Source: Candidatus Zixiibacteriota bacterium (lineage in GTDB: Bacteria; Zixibacteria; MSB-5A5; GN15; FEB-12). Taken from it: a stretch of DNA of 64,000 nucleotides. Of the stretch, positions 50,350 through 63,200 are shown in pieces. Position numbers and translations under genes: made by a program. Position 1 is the stretch's first letter. Each line of letters starts with the position of its first letter. The stretch covers positions 716,069-780,068 of the forward strand of contig DAOSXA010000001.1 in the NCBI GenBank assembly GCA_035380245.1, read 5' to 3'. The notes beneath the pieces were generated by a model that was not told the DNA's origin, made no database searches, and worked only from the letters and a program-made list of their open reading frames with translations.

Positions 50350-53300
50350 TTACAGACAGTCTGCCGGAGCAGGACCGCTCGAGAACATGTAGGTTACCAG
50401 GTAAACCAGGTCGGAAATATCCGGACCGGAACCGGAACCATTGATATCAGCCTCTTCAATACACGGCGGCTCAGGACCACCCGAGAACATGTAAGTCACG
50501 AGGTAGACCAGGTCCGAAATGTCGGGACCGGCGCCGGAATGGTTGATATCGCCAACGACCTGGCAGCAACCAAAGGTGAGGCCGAGGTTATTCTCAGACC
50601 AAACCATACCCTTATCGACTCTGGCTAAGAAGTCAGCTTCGCCGTCCTTGGAAGTCGTGAACAGCTTGTAGACTTCGAGAGTGTCGGTCGGGGTAAGGGT
50701 GTAATCCCACCGGAAGGTCCAGACCATGTGCAGGTCGGCATCAACCGAGTCGGAGGCCGTGAAGCCAAGGTTGTCGCCCATGTACTTCCACAGCGAGTCA
50801 TCCGCGAAATAACCGAAATCGTAAACCTGCGTGGAGTTGTCCATGGTGTAAGCGTTACGGTAGGTATTGTTCATGGTGCTGTTTTCGAGTACAGCGATGA
50901 GAGCCATACCACCATAGCGCAGATCGTTTTCCTGGCACTCAAGAGCATCGCCCAGAGAGTCCTCAATCTCGGAACCGATCTGATAGATCAGCTTGCGGCC
51001 GGTATCGAAGCCGCTGCGGTTCCAGGAACCGGAGTCAGACGGGATATCCCAGTCCATACCTTCACCGATCGCGAGGCCGGCGTGAGTTTCACCGTCGACC
51101 ACATAGATCTTGAGGTGCTCGATCATGAACTCACAGGAGTCGCCTTCATGCGGGGCAATCCAGTTCTTCTCGAGCATGATGCCGGTGTCACGAGTGACGA
51201 ATGAAGACTGATACAGGTCATAATCACCCATGTTGGTCGGCTCGACGTGTCCCATCGGGAAGAAGCCGTGATCGGACAGGTAGCCTTCGCCAAACATCGA
51301 GTAGTTACAACGAACGGTGTCGGTCTCATCCAGCCAGCAGATGATCGGGGAACCGTCAAACAGATAAACCGAGGCATCGCCCGGGACTGAGTCGGTTACA
51401 CCGGCATCCACGTAGTCGCAGTCACCGTAGTTGAAGAAGTCAAGGTTCACACCACCTTCGCCCTGCAGACCGAAGTTACCGTTAGAGGCAACGGCCAGCG
51501 AGAAGCAACCAGTGCTGATAGTATCCCATTCAGGAGAAATGACCGTATCCGCAACCCAGAAGCTGACCGGGATAATGGTCGGGGAATCTTCCTGGTTACC
51601 GGTGATGCTCAGTTCACCCTCGAGGTACACAATAGTACCAGGAGCGTTGACTGCGCCGCCGGCGTTCAGGGTAACAGTACCGGAAACGGTGTTGTTCTGA
51701 CCGGAAGGAACCGTAACGGCGCCGGTGAAGCTAGAAGTCAACCAGCCACTGACCGGACCAACCGTCTCGGTAACGGCAAAAGTACCGTTCATGTCGGTAT
51801 TACCGGAGTTCTCCAGAACCAGCGGAGTATCGAGCGGAATACCGTGCTTGGTGTAAGCCGGGAAGTCGATCTGAGTGATCGAGGTGTTGAGCAGAGCCAC
51901 CGGGATCGGCTCAACGCAGGCCAGACGCATCCACATAACGTCAGCCAACTGCCAAGTACCTTCATCCTGTACAACTCCGCCTGGATCAAGGTCGTGAATG
52001 TACTGAATGTCGAGGTAGTAATCACCAGTGTAGGAACCAGACGGGTCAACCACAACGCCTGACGGGAAACCGTAGGCGCCGGTCTGGTTGGTACCGAAAC
52101 GGGCCATTGACGGCCAGTTGTCGGAGTCGCAGGCACCGTTGACACCGGTCGCGGAGTCACAGTCGGGGGTACGGGAGTTGGTGATGTCACGAGCCTTATC
52201 CCAGGTCAGACCACCGTCATCGGAAACAACCACGTACAGTTCGCCGTTGGCAGCACCGGTGATGTCGGACTGGTCAATACCACGAGCCGAGCAGTCATCT
52301 TCGATGCCGGCCGGGATGTCGTTGTACTGAACATAAAGGTAGTAGAACTTACCATCACATTCAGAGATGCTCATCTTGGAACCCTGGAGCTGCCAGGCGC
52401 CCGGAGTACAGGTCGTCTGATCCCATTCCAGGTTGGCAGCGGTACGGATAAGGGCAGAACCGCCGCTAAAGCCGCCGGTACCGAGGTTTTCACCCCAGTG
52501 GAACATGCGGCAGCGATACAAACCGGCACTTCCGCCAGAGTTGGCGTCGGCCGGCCAGAAACGAGCACTCCACACGATGTGCAGGTAGTCGTCGCTGTCG
52601 ATCAATGACTGCAGGTCGGTGTACGGACGATAGCCGTCAACACCATCAACGTTCATCGTCAGGTTGACGCGATTGTTGAAGGTGACACCATAGTCATCGG
52701 AAGTCTGATAGTAAATATCGTTATCCCACTGGACATACTGCTGACCATCGTTCGAGGAGCAGGTGTCACAGTCACCGTCGTCCGGACGGTTGCCGATCCA
52801 GACCAGGGCAACTTTACCGGTGGTCGAGGAAGCGCAAACATCCTGAGCGATGTCGAAGACAGTGTCAACGACGTACGGCGGATAATCGTAAGCGTTGGCA
52901 GCATCGACACCAACCTTACGGAAGTAAACGATCGCCTGCGGGTCGGCGGCGTCCGGCTCGGACACCTGAGCAAACAGGTGCAGGACCGGGGTCTGACCGG
53001 GAACTTCCTGGTAGACCATCGACGGCCAAATGATCGACTTCAGGGAGTCGACCTGAAAGTTCTGACCGGTAGCCCAGGCCGAGGTAGAATCCTCAACGCG
53101 GGAACCACTGCCGAAGAACGCGAAAGCAGGTGAATAATCCCAGTAAGTGTGGCACTGAATGCCGGCACCCTGGTTGTTATGACCGCCGGCAACAGCACGG
53201 TTGTCGTTAGTCACATCCAAAGCCACATAGCCACCGTAGTCGCCGGTCGCCTGGACACCAGTCGGGTCCACAAAAGCACCGTCGTCGGCGATATAAGCAT

Positions 53301-53688
53301 TGTAGCAATATTCACGATTTTCCATAACCGGACCCGGCAGATACATCCACAGGAAGTGGACAATGAAACCCTCACCGGCGCTGGTACCCCAGTCAACCAT
53401 ACGGGTCATTCTGCCGTTGTGCTGATAATCATACCAGGTGTCACCAATGGCAACGCCCGGGGAGGCCGTAGCAGCGCTAACCTGGCCCAGGGCCGAAGAC
53501 TGTTCGTCGGCCGTCATGCGAGTAGTCCGCGTATAGTCGTTCTCATTCGGGAACGCATACTCCGTCTGCTTCAGAAGCAACGGATTCTTTACGCGCGACG
53601 TATTCGGGGCCTTAGCAGCAGTAACCGACATGGCCATGAAGGCTACCACCAGCAAGGAGAGTACCAACAGTACTGAAAATCTCCTCAT
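50350..53688 (-). CDS. Large secreted protein with dockerin-like C-terminus
   Basis: The 1112-residue protein has a signal peptide (MRRFSVLLVLSLLVVAFMAMSVTAA). A long region (about 85-610) has sialidase/propeller-like repeats such as YYQTSDDYGVTFNNRVNLT and VVSDDGGLTWDKARDITNSRTP, the Asp-box-like pattern SDDGGLTW being clear. A beta-sandwich segment follows (about 630-730), then a less defined domain (about 740-1030). The end is a dockerin-like pair, GDINHSGAGPDISDLVYLVTYMF and ADINGSGSGPDISDLVYLVTYMF, a near-perfect internal duplication. AAGGAG lies 7 nt before the ATG. A consensus promoter lies about 415 nt upstream. The target is unknown; it may be a secreted glycan- or protein-binding module. 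Confidence 0.85.
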   Translation of the reverse strand: MRRFSVLLVLSLLVVAFMAMSVTAAKAPNTSRVKNPLLLKQTEYAFPNENDYTRTTRMTADEQSSALGQVSAATASPGVAIGDTWYDYQHNGRMTRMVDWGTSAGEGFIVHFLWMYLPGPVMENREYCYNAYIADDGAFVDPTGVQATGDYGGYVALDVTNDNRAVAGGHNNQGAGIQCHTYWDYSPAFAFFGSGSRVEDSTSAWATGQNFQVDSLKSIIWPSMVYQEVPGQTPVLHLFAQVSEPDAADPQAIVYFRKVGVDAANAYDYPPYVVDTVFDIAQDVCASSTTGKVALVWIGNRPDDGDCDTCSSNDGQQYVQWDNDIYYQTSDDYGVTFNNRVNLTMNVDGVDGYRPYTDLQSLIDSDDYLHIVWSARFWPADANSGGSAGLYRCRMFHWGENLGTGGFSGGSALIRTAANLEWDQTTCTPGAWQLQGSKMSISECDGKFYYLYVQYNDIPAGIEDDCSARGIDQSDITGAANGELYVVVSDDGGLTWDKARDITNSRTPDCDSATGVNGACDSDNWPSMARFGTNQTGAYGFPSGVVVDPSGSYTGDYYLDIQYIHDLDPGGVVQDEGTWQLADVMWMRLACVEPIPVALLNTSITQIDFPAYTKHGIPLDTPLVLENSGNTDMNGTFAVTETVGPVSGWLTSSFTGAVTVPSGQNNTVSGTVTLNAGGAVNAPGTIVYLEGELSITGNQEDSPTIIPVSFWVADTVISPEWDTISTGCFSLAVASNGNFGLQGEGGVNLDFFNYGDCDYVDAGVTDSVPGDASVYLFDGSPIICWLDETDTVRCNYSMFGEGYLSDHGFFPMGHVEPTNMGDYDLYQSSFVTRDTGIMLEKNWIAPHEGDSCEFMIEHLKIYVVDGETHAGLAIGEGMDWDIPSDSGSWNRSGFDTGRKLIYQIGSEIEDSLGDALECQENDLRYGGMALIAVLENSTMNNTYRNAYTMDNSTQVYDFGYFADDSLWKYMGDNLGFTASDSVDADLHMVWTFRWDYTLTPTDTLEVYKLFTTSKDGEADFLARVDKGMVWSENNLGLTFGCCQVVGDINHSGAGPDISDLVYLVTYMFSGGPEPPCIEEADINGSGSGPDISDLVYLVTYMFSSGPAPADCL

Positions 53689-54206
53689 TCAATAGCTCCT
53701 TTCGAAAGGTTAACAAGTTCCCAACTTATTCCTTTGGGTTCAAAGACAGACCAGTTTACCGCTCCGTCGCATTGAGCGGTTCTTGTCTGCAGAAATTTCG
53801 AACCAAGAAAAACGCAACCGTAAAATTCTTACTCGTCTGTTCCTGGATGCACCTCCTCTCGTCACTTAGCCGACATACGCGGCAAATAGGTTGTCTTGTT
53901 CCGGGTTGAAACATCCCAAAAATCACTGTAGATTGAAATGCAAGCGTTCAATAAAATAGCCAAGAAACGTTCTTCGTTTACTTCTTAATTCCGGGTTCCG
54001 GTTATAGCCATCGGTTCCCATTATGCCTAATGATTTGCCACACTCATCAGGCGAGACAGAACGTAAGACCGTGAATGCTAAGCCTGTCTACACAGGCTCA
54101 GGCTAAATCAGTATAATGTAGCAGAGTGGAGTTGTCAAGACTTTTTGGGAAACACTAGGCAAAATGTTCCACCTGCAAGTTCCCGTCCTATATTAAATTA
54201 CGTAAA
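53689..54206. other. Long leader and promoter region of the 1112-residue protein gene
   Basis: With the promoter at 54110-54138, the minus-strand leader would run about 415 nt from about 54103 to the start codon. It contains a 7-bp hairpin (agcctgt / acaggct, 54080-54097) just after the start site and a GAGAGGAGG stretch midway. No known riboswitch (c-di-GMP, B12, T-box) was recognised. Confidence 0.5.
54110..54138 (-). promoter_or_regulatory. Consensus sigma70 promoter
   Basis: On the minus strand TTGACA (54138-54133), a 17-nt spacer and TATACT (54115-54110) form a near-perfect promoter driving the 1112-residue protein gene. Confidence 0.75.
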
Positions 54207-54233
54207 AAAAGGCCGCTTTTCAGCGGCCTTTTC
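54207..54233 (-). terminator. Terminator of the giant Ig-repeat gene
   Basis: On the minus strand, aaaaggccgct-gaaa-agcggcctttt is followed by a T-run. Confidence 0.9.
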
Positions 54234-54266
54234 GCATTCTTAAAAACAAACCCGGAAGCGTCGCAA

Positions 54267-57200
54267 TTATTGCGGTGGGCGAGGACCGGAATGATAGAGG
54301 AAATTCACCATGTACGCAATATCCGAGACATCCACCTGCCCGCTCGCATCGGCATCGGCAGACTCCAGCGGTGCCGGCGCTGTTCCCTGCCGGAACATAT
54401 AGGCAGCCAAGTAGATAACATCGTTAATGGTGAACTTGAGGTTACCGTCGGTATCACCCCGCAAGTAGGTTGCCACCACAAAAGTGGTTGTCATCACATC
54501 AGTGGCCGACTCGGAATCGGTTACGGTGAAAGTGACCGGGTAGCTTTCGCCGTTCTGAGTCGGATCAGCGGTGATGCTGAACACACCGGTGTTGTCCGTG
54601 ACAACAAAATTGGCGTTCGGTATTGATACATCCATCGTAAGCGTCACCGGCAGACCTTCGGGATCAATTGCCACCAGCGTCGTATCAAAGGTTTGATCGA
54701 CATATACAGTGACCGTAGAGGGCAGGTACTCTTCCCAGTATGGAGACTGGTTGCCTGCTTCGAGGACGATAATATCTACGAACAACGTATCAGCAGCGCC
54801 GTCGTTATCAACAGCGATATAACGCAATTGGTAAGTACCGGCCTGGTTATAATCCGGGAAGAAGTTGAAAACAAGCGCATAGGTGGCCGGTTGTGACAAC
54901 GTATAGTTGCTGTCCGGAAGACCGTCAACGGTCAGCGTTACGGTACCGTCGTTGTCCTCCGCCAGCGCCGCCAGGTTGTCAACCGAGCCTCCCTCATTGA
55001 TCGTGATCGGACCCGGATCATTGACCGTTATATGCGGCGGCTCGTTTTTATCGTACACGCGGAACGTCACCACTTCTGAACGGGTCAACTCGTAGTTCAT
55101 CTCATCGTGTACACTGAAGCGGACATAATAGAAGTCAGGATCGTTGTCTCCCTGAGTGTAATCGGGCGAGAAGGTCAGCGTACCCTCACGATTCGTGCCG
55201 TTGATCGTCGAGGTGAATTCCATATTGGTAGCCAGAGTGTCGGTTCCGTCGAGAGTCACTACGATATCCGGAAGCGTGCCGTCATCGTCCCAGGCGGATA
55301 TTTCATAAGTCAAGGTCTCTGATTCCTGGAGGGTATCCTGCTGGAACGGCGACATGAAGTACCACGGCGCACGGTTAATATCTACCACCGTGATAGTAAT
55401 CTCCTCCGATACAACATCCGATGGCTCGGCGGCATCGGTAGCATAGAATGTCACCGGGTACTCACCGGCGTCATCGTAGGTCGGTGTCCAGGCGAAATTA
55501 GCCGTACCATTGCCGTTGTCAACCAGCGTGGCCGTACCCGGCAAGGTCGAGGATGTAATCACCGGGTAATCACCGTCCGGATCACTGGTGGTTATCGAAA
55601 AAGTCAACGCGACATGCTCATCAACGGTCTTATCACCGATCGGATCAAGCACCGGGTCCTGGTTACCGGCGTCGACCACCTCGATCGACAATGTAGACTG
55701 TGAAGATAATTCACCGTCGGTCACCTCCAGCCCGATATCATAGACACCCTGCTGGGTGTAATCCGGACTGAACTGGAATCCGGCCGAACCGTCGCCGTTA
55801 TCTATCAGGTAGAAATTATTCGGAACGGTACCATCGACCAGGGAGATCGAGATCGTACCGAGTTCGGGATCAACGGCATACACTACATCGGTGAGGACTG
55901 TTCCCTCAACAACCTGGAGACCTGCCGGGATCTGATCGAAATAGGGCGCCTGATTACCGGCTTCGCGAACCTGGATCAGAACCACCTCGCGGTCGTAATC
56001 ATGGCCGTCGAATGCCCGGAACTTGATTGAATAAAGACCAGCCTGAAGGAACGACGGCGTGAAAGTGAAGACCGCGGTACCGTCGCCGTTGTCGACCAGG
56101 CTCATGTTCTCATACAGAGTGTCGGTACTGAAGGTCGGCGGTTCGGTGCCGTCAATATCGGTAGCACTAAGGTTCAACAGCAGAGTCTCACCCTCGTACA
56201 GTTTCTGAGTACCGATCGAGTCGAGCACCGGCGGGATGTTAATGCCGTTAACCGTAATATCTACCGCCCGAGTCGAGCTGAGCTGAGGCGAGCCCTGATC
56301 GATGGCCAGGAACGTAATCGTGTAGTCCCCTTCCTGACCGTATTCAGGGGTGAAACTGAAACTTCCGGTATTATCGCCGTTGTCGACGAAAGAGGCGTTG
56401 GTCGGAAGACTGCCAACAATGGACAGAAACACCACCGCCGTGGAATCCTCGTCCGAATCGGTCGCGACAATTTCGAATTCAAGAACATCATCGACATCGA
56501 CCGTAAACGGACCGACGGAATCGATTACCGGAGGCTGGTTGACATCAACCGTGGTAATTGAGAATATCTCAAGCGCCACCAGACCCTGTGAACCCAGCTC
56601 TGTCGCGTAAATCTTGACCGTGTCAAGTCCGGCATCGAAGTAGTCCGGGGTGTAAGTCAACAAACCGGTACCGTCGCCGTTGTCAACGAAAGTGTAATTC
56701 TGAAGATGGGTGCTGACACTCAACGCGAGCGGATCGGCATCGATATCTTCAGCCGTAACGGCGACAGCCAGCGTACCGTTCTCAAACACCGTGGTGTCGT
56801 CGATCGCGGTAATGGTCGGTGGATGGTTACCGCTTTCGGATACCGAGATGACCACATCCTCGAAGTCCTCAAGTTCACCGTCGGAGGCATAGAAAGTAAT
56901 CGTATAGACACCACCCATAGTCGGATCGGTAATCCACTCGAACAGGCCGGTGCCGTCGCCGTTGTCGGTATAAGTCGCCCCGGAAGGCAACGCTGAGACG
57001 GTTAGAACCGGAATAGTGCCGTCGGGATCGCTGGCCGAAGTCGGCAACGACAGCGTCGCGCCTTCAACTACGAATTGTGAGCCGATCTCATCGAGGACCG
57101 GCGCCTGGTTGTCAAGCACCGTTATTTCAACGATCTCATCGATTGTTAATTCACCGTCGGAGGCGGTAAAAGTGACATTATAAGTCCCGGCATCACCAAA

Positions 57201-60200
57201 AGCCGGAGTCCAGTCGAAAGTCCCGGTGCCGTCGCCATTATCAGTGAAAGTAGCGCCGGTCGGGAGATTCGTAGCGGTCAGCGTCGGAATCGTAGCATCC
57301 GGGTCAGTGGCCGAGATCGCGAAGTTCAACAGGATATTCTCGGTAGTAGACTGAGCCCCAATCGCCGCCAGGACCGGGACCTGATTACCGGCGTCGTTGA
57401 CCGTAATCGTGACTACTTCATCGTCTGTAGCGGTTCCGTCTGAGGCCGTGAAGGTGACATCATAACTACCGGCGTCAGTGTAACCGGGAGTCCAGTCGAA
57501 GGTGGCGGTGCCGTCACCGTTATCGGTAAACGTCGCGCCGGTCGGAAGATTGTCAGCCGTGAAGCTCGGCGTCGTTCCATCAGCATCGGTGGCTGAGATA
57601 TTGAAGTTCAGATTGACATCTTCAGTAGTTGACTGAGCGCCAATCGCCGCCAGGACCGGAGCCTGGTTACCGGCATCATTAACCGTAATCGTGACCACTT
57701 CATCATCAGTCAGACTTCCGTCTGAAGCTGTGAAGGTAACATCGTACGATCCGGCGTCAGTGTAGCCGGGAGTCCAGTCAAAGGTCCCGGTGCCGTCACC
57801 GTTATCGGTGAAAGTAGCTCCGGTCGGAAGGTTGTCAGCCGTGAAGCTCGGAATCGTAGCATCCGGGTCAGTGGCTGAAATTGTGAAGTTAAGATTGATT
57901 GCCTCGACCACAAGCTGCGAGCCAATCGCTGCCAGGACCGGAGCCTGGTTACCGGCATCATTGACCGTAATCGTGACTACTTCATCGTCTGTAGCGGTTC
58001 CGTCTGAGGCCGTGAAGGTAACATCGTACGATCCGGCGTCAGTGTAGCCGGGAGTCCAGTCGAAAGTCCCGGTACCGTCACCGTTATCGGTGAAAGTAGC
58101 ACCGGTCGGGAGATTGTCGGCCGTAAAGCTCGGCGTCGTTCCATCAGCATCGGTGGCTGAGATATTGAAGTTCAGATTGACATCTTCAGTAGTTGACTGA
58201 GCGCCAATCGCCGCCAGGACCGGAGCCTGGTTACCGGCATCATTGACCGTAATCGTGACAACTTCATCATCGGTCAGACTTCCGTCCGAGGCAGTGAAGG
58301 TGACATCATAACTACCGGCGTCAGTGTAGCCGGGTGTCCAGTCGAAAGTCCCGGTACCGTCACCATTATCAGTGAAGCTCGCACCGGTCGGGAGATTGTC
58401 GGCCGTAAAGCTCGGCGTCGTTCCATCAGCATCGGTGGCTGAGATATTGAAGTTCAGATTGACATCTTCAGTAGTTGACTGAGCGCCAATCGCCGCCAGG
58501 ACCGGAGCCTGGTTACCGGCATCGTTAACCGTAATCGTGACGACTTCATCATCAGTCAGACTTCCGTCCGAGGCAGTGAAGGTGACATCATAACTACCGG
58601 CGTCAGTGTAGCCGGGGGTCCAGTCAAAGGTCCCCGTTCCGTCACCGTTATCGGTGAAAGTAGCACCGGTCGGGAGATTATCAGCCGTGAAGCTCGGGGT
58701 AGTTCCATCAGCATCGGTGGCTGAGATATTGAAGTTCAGATTGACATCTTCAGTAGTTGACTGAGCGCCAATCGCCGCCAGGACCGGAGCCTGGTTACCG
58801 GCATCGTTAACCGTAATCGTGACGACTTCATCATCAGTCAGACTACCGTCTGAAGCAGTGAAGGTAACATCATAACTACCGGCGTCAGTGTAGCCGGGGG
58901 TCCAGTCGAAGGTCGCCGTTCCGTCACCGTTATCGGTAAAGCTCGCGCCGGTCGGAAGATTGTCAGCCGTGAAACTCGGCGTCGTTCCATCAGCATCAGT
59001 GGCCGAGATATTGAAGTTCAGATTGACATCTTCAGTAGTTGATTGAGCACCGATAGCTGCCAGGACCGGGGCCTGATTACCGGCATCATTGACCGTAATC
59101 GTGACGATTTCATCATCAGTCAGACTGCCGTCTGAAGCGGTGAAGGTAACATCATAACTACCGGCGTCAGTGTAACCGGGAGTCCAGTCGAAGGTCGCTG
59201 TGCCGTCACCGTTATCGGTAAACGTCGCGCCGGTCGGGAGATTATCGGCCGTGAAGCTCGGGGTAGTTCCATCAGCATCAGTCGCTGAGATATTGAAGTT
59301 CAGATTGACATCTTCAGTAATTGACTGAGCTCCGATAGCTGCCAGGACCGGAGCCTGGTTACCGGCATCATTAACCGTAATCGTTACGACTTCATCATCC
59401 GTCAAACTGCCATCTGAAGCAGTGAAGGTAACATCATAACTACCGGCGTCAGTGTAGCCGGGAGTCCAGTCAAAGGTCCCGGTGCCGTCACCGTTATCGG
59501 TAAACGTCGCGCCGGTCGGAAGATTGTCAGCCGTGAAGCTCGGGGTAGTTCCATCAGCATCGGTGGCTGAGATATTGAAGTTCAGATTGACATCTTCAGT
59601 AGTAGACTGAGCGCCAATCGCCGCCAGGACCGGGGCCTGGTTACCGGCGTCACTGACTGTAATCGTGACGACTTCATCATCCGTCAAACTGCCGTCTGAA
59701 GCAGTGAAGGTAACATCATAACTACCGGCGTCAGTGTAGCCGGGAGTCCAGTCGAAGGTCCCGGTACCGTCACCGTTATCGGTAAACGTCGCGCCGGTCG
59801 GAAGGTTGTCAGCCGTGAAGCTCGGCGTAGTTCCATCAGCATCGGTCGCCGAGATATTGAAGTTCAGATTGACATCTTCAGTAGTTGACTGAGCCCCGAT
59901 CGCCGCCAGAACCGGAGCCTGGTTACCGGCATCATTGACCGTAATCGTGACGATTTCATCATCAGTCAGACTGCCGTCTGAAGCGGTGAAGGTAACATCA
60001 TAACTACCGGCGTCAGTGTAACCCGGTGTCCAGTCGAAAGTCCCGGTACCGTCACCGTTATCGGTGAAGGTCGCACCGGTCGGGAGATTATCGGCCGTGA
60101 AGCTCGGGGTAGTTCCATCAGCATCGGTGGCTGAGATATTGAAGTTCAGATTGACATCTTCAGTAGTTGACTGAGCGCCAATCGCCGCCAGGACCGGAGC

Positions 60201-63200
60201 CTGGTTACCGGCGTCATTGACCGTAATCGTGACTACTTCATCATCAGTCAGACTGCCGTCTGAAGCAGTGAAGGTGACATCATAACTACCGGCGTCAGTG
60301 TAGCCGGGAGTCCAGTCGAAAGTTCCAGTGCCGTCGCCGTTATCAGTAAACGTCGCGCCGATCGGAAGATTGTCAGCCGTGAAGCTCGGGGTAGTTCCAT
60401 CGGCATCAGTAGCTGAGATATTGAAGTTCAGATTGACTGCTTCAGTTACCGACTGAGCGCCAATCGCCGCCAGAACCGGAGCCTGGTTACCGGCATCGTT
60501 GACTGTAATCGTTACAACTTCATCATCAGTCAGCGAACCATCGCTCGCGGTGAAGGTAACATCATAACTACCAGCGTCAGTGTAACCCGGTGTCCAGTCG
60601 AATGTCCCTGTGCCGTCGCCATTATCGGTGAAAGTAGCACCCGTCGGGAGATTATCAGCCGTTAAGCTCGGCGTCGTTCCATCAGCATCAGTCGCTGAGA
60701 TATTGAAGTTCAGATTGACATCTTCAGTAGTTGACTGAGCCCCAATAGCCGCCAGGACCGGAGCCTGGTTCACATCATTGACCGTAATCGTGACGACTTC
60801 ATCATCTGTCAGGCTGCCGTCTGAAGCTGTAAATGTCACACTATAAGGACCGGCATCGGCGAAGGTCGGCGTCCAGTCAAAAGTCCCCGTTCCGTCACCG
60901 TTATCAGTAAAGCTCGCACCGGTAGGAAGATTCGTGGCACTCAACGTGGGTGTCGTCCCGTCGGCGTCAGAGGCCGAAACCGTGAAGCTCAGGTTCACGC
61001 CCTCATCGGTCGAGCGAGCGCCAATCGCCGCCAGGACCGGGGCCTGATTCACGTCATTGACCGTAATCGCAACGATCTCATCATCAGTCAGGCTGCCGTC
61101 TGAAGCTGTAAATGTCACACTATAAGGACCGGCATCGGTGAAGGTCGGCGTCCAGTCGAAGGTCCCCGTTCCGTCACCGTTATCAGTAAAACTCGCACCG
61201 GTTGGAAGGTTCGTGGCACTCAAGGTGGGTGTCGTCCCGTCGGCGTCAGAAGCCGAAACCGTGAAGTTCAGGTTCACGCCCTCATCAGTCGAGCGAGCGC
61301 CAATCGCCGCCAGGACCGGGGCTTGATTCACATCGTTGACTGTAATAGCAACAATCTCATCATCAGTGAGCGAACCATCGCTTGCCGTAAACGTCACACT
61401 ATAAGGACCGGCATCGGTGAAGGTCGGAGTCCAGTCAAAGGTCGCCGTTCCGTCACCGTTATCGGTAAAGCTCGCACCGGTCGGGAGATTCGTAGCACTC
61501 AGGGTGGGAGTCGTTCCGTCGGCGTCAGAAGCCGATACCGTGAAGTTCAGGTTCACGCCCTCATCGGTCGAGCGCGCGCCAATCGCCGCCAGGACCGGGG
61601 CCTGGTTACCGGCGTCATTGACTGTAATCGTGACGACTTCATCATCTGTCAGCGAACCATCGCTCGCAGTGAAGGTAACATCGTACGATCCAGCGTCAGT
61701 GTAGCCGGGAGTCCAGTCGAAGGTGGCCGTTCCGTCACCGTTATCGGTGAAGGTCGCGCCGGTCGGAAGGTTGTCAGCCGTGAAGCTCGGGATAGTTCCA
61801 TCAGCATCGGTAGCTGAGATATTGAAGTTCAGATTAACATCTTCAGTAGTTGACTGAGCGCCAATCGCCGCCAGGACCGGAGCCTGATTCACGTCATTGA
61901 CCGTTATCGCAACGATCTCATCATCAGTGAGCGAACCATCGCTTGCAGTGAAGGTAACATCGTACGATCCGGCGTCAGTGTAGCCGGGGGTCCAGTCAAA
62001 AGTCCCGGTGCCGTCGCCATTATCAGTAAAGCTCGCACCGGTCGGGAGATTCGTGGCACTCAACGTGGGTGTCGTCCCGTCGGCGTCAGAAGCCGAAACC
62101 GTGAAGTTCAGGTTCACACCCTCATCGGTCGAGCGCGCACCAATCGCCGCCAGAACCGGGGCCTGATTCACGTCGTTGACCGTAATAGCAACAATCTCAT
62201 CATCAGTCAGACTGCCGTCTGAAGCTGTAAATGTCACACTATAAGGACCGGCATCGGTGAAGGTCGGCGTCCAGTCGAAGGTCCCCGTTCCGTCACCGTT
62301 ATCAGTAAAACTCGCACCGGTTGGAAGGTTCGTGGCACTCAAGGTGGGTGTCGTCCCGTCGGCGTCAGAAGCCGAAACCGTGAAGTTCAGGTTCACGCCC
62401 TCATCGGTCGAGCGAGCGCCAATCGCCGCCAGAACCGGAGCCTGATTCACGTCGTTGACTGTAATAGCAACAATCTCATCATCAGTGAGCGAACCATCGC
62501 TCGCAGTGAAGGTAACATCGTACGATCCGGCGTCAGTGTAGCCGGGGGTCCAGTCAAAAGTCCCGGTGCCGTCGCCATTATCAGTAAAGCTCGCACCGGT
62601 CGGGAGATTTGTAGCACTCAACGTGGGTGTCGTCCCGTCGGCGTCAGAAGCCGATACCGTGAAGTTCAGGTTCACGCCCTCATCGGTCGAGCGCGCGCCA
62701 ATCGCCGCCAGGACCGGGGCCTGATTCACGTCATTGACCGTTATCGCAACGATCTCATCATCGGTCAGACTGCCGTCTGAAGCTGTAAACGTCACACTAT
62801 AAGGACCGGCATCGGTGAAGGTCGGCGTCCAGTCGAAGGTCCCCGTTCCGTCACCGTTATCGGTAAAGCTCGCACCGGTCGGGAGATTCGTAGCACTCAG
62901 GGTGGGAGTCGTTCCGTCGGCGTCAGAAGCCGATACCGTGAAGTTCAGGTTCACGCCCTCATCGGTCGAGCGCGCACCAATCGCCGCCAGAACCGGAGCC
63001 TGATTCACGTCATTGACCGTTATCGCAACGATCTCATCATCGGTCAGGCTGCCGTCTGAAGCTGTAAATGTCACACTATAAGGACCGGCATCGGTGAAGG
63101 TCGGCGTCCAGTCGAAGGTCCCCGTTCCGTCACCGTTATCAGTAAAACTCGCACCGGTTGGAAGGTTCGTGGCACTCAAGGTGGGTGTCGTCCCGTCGGC

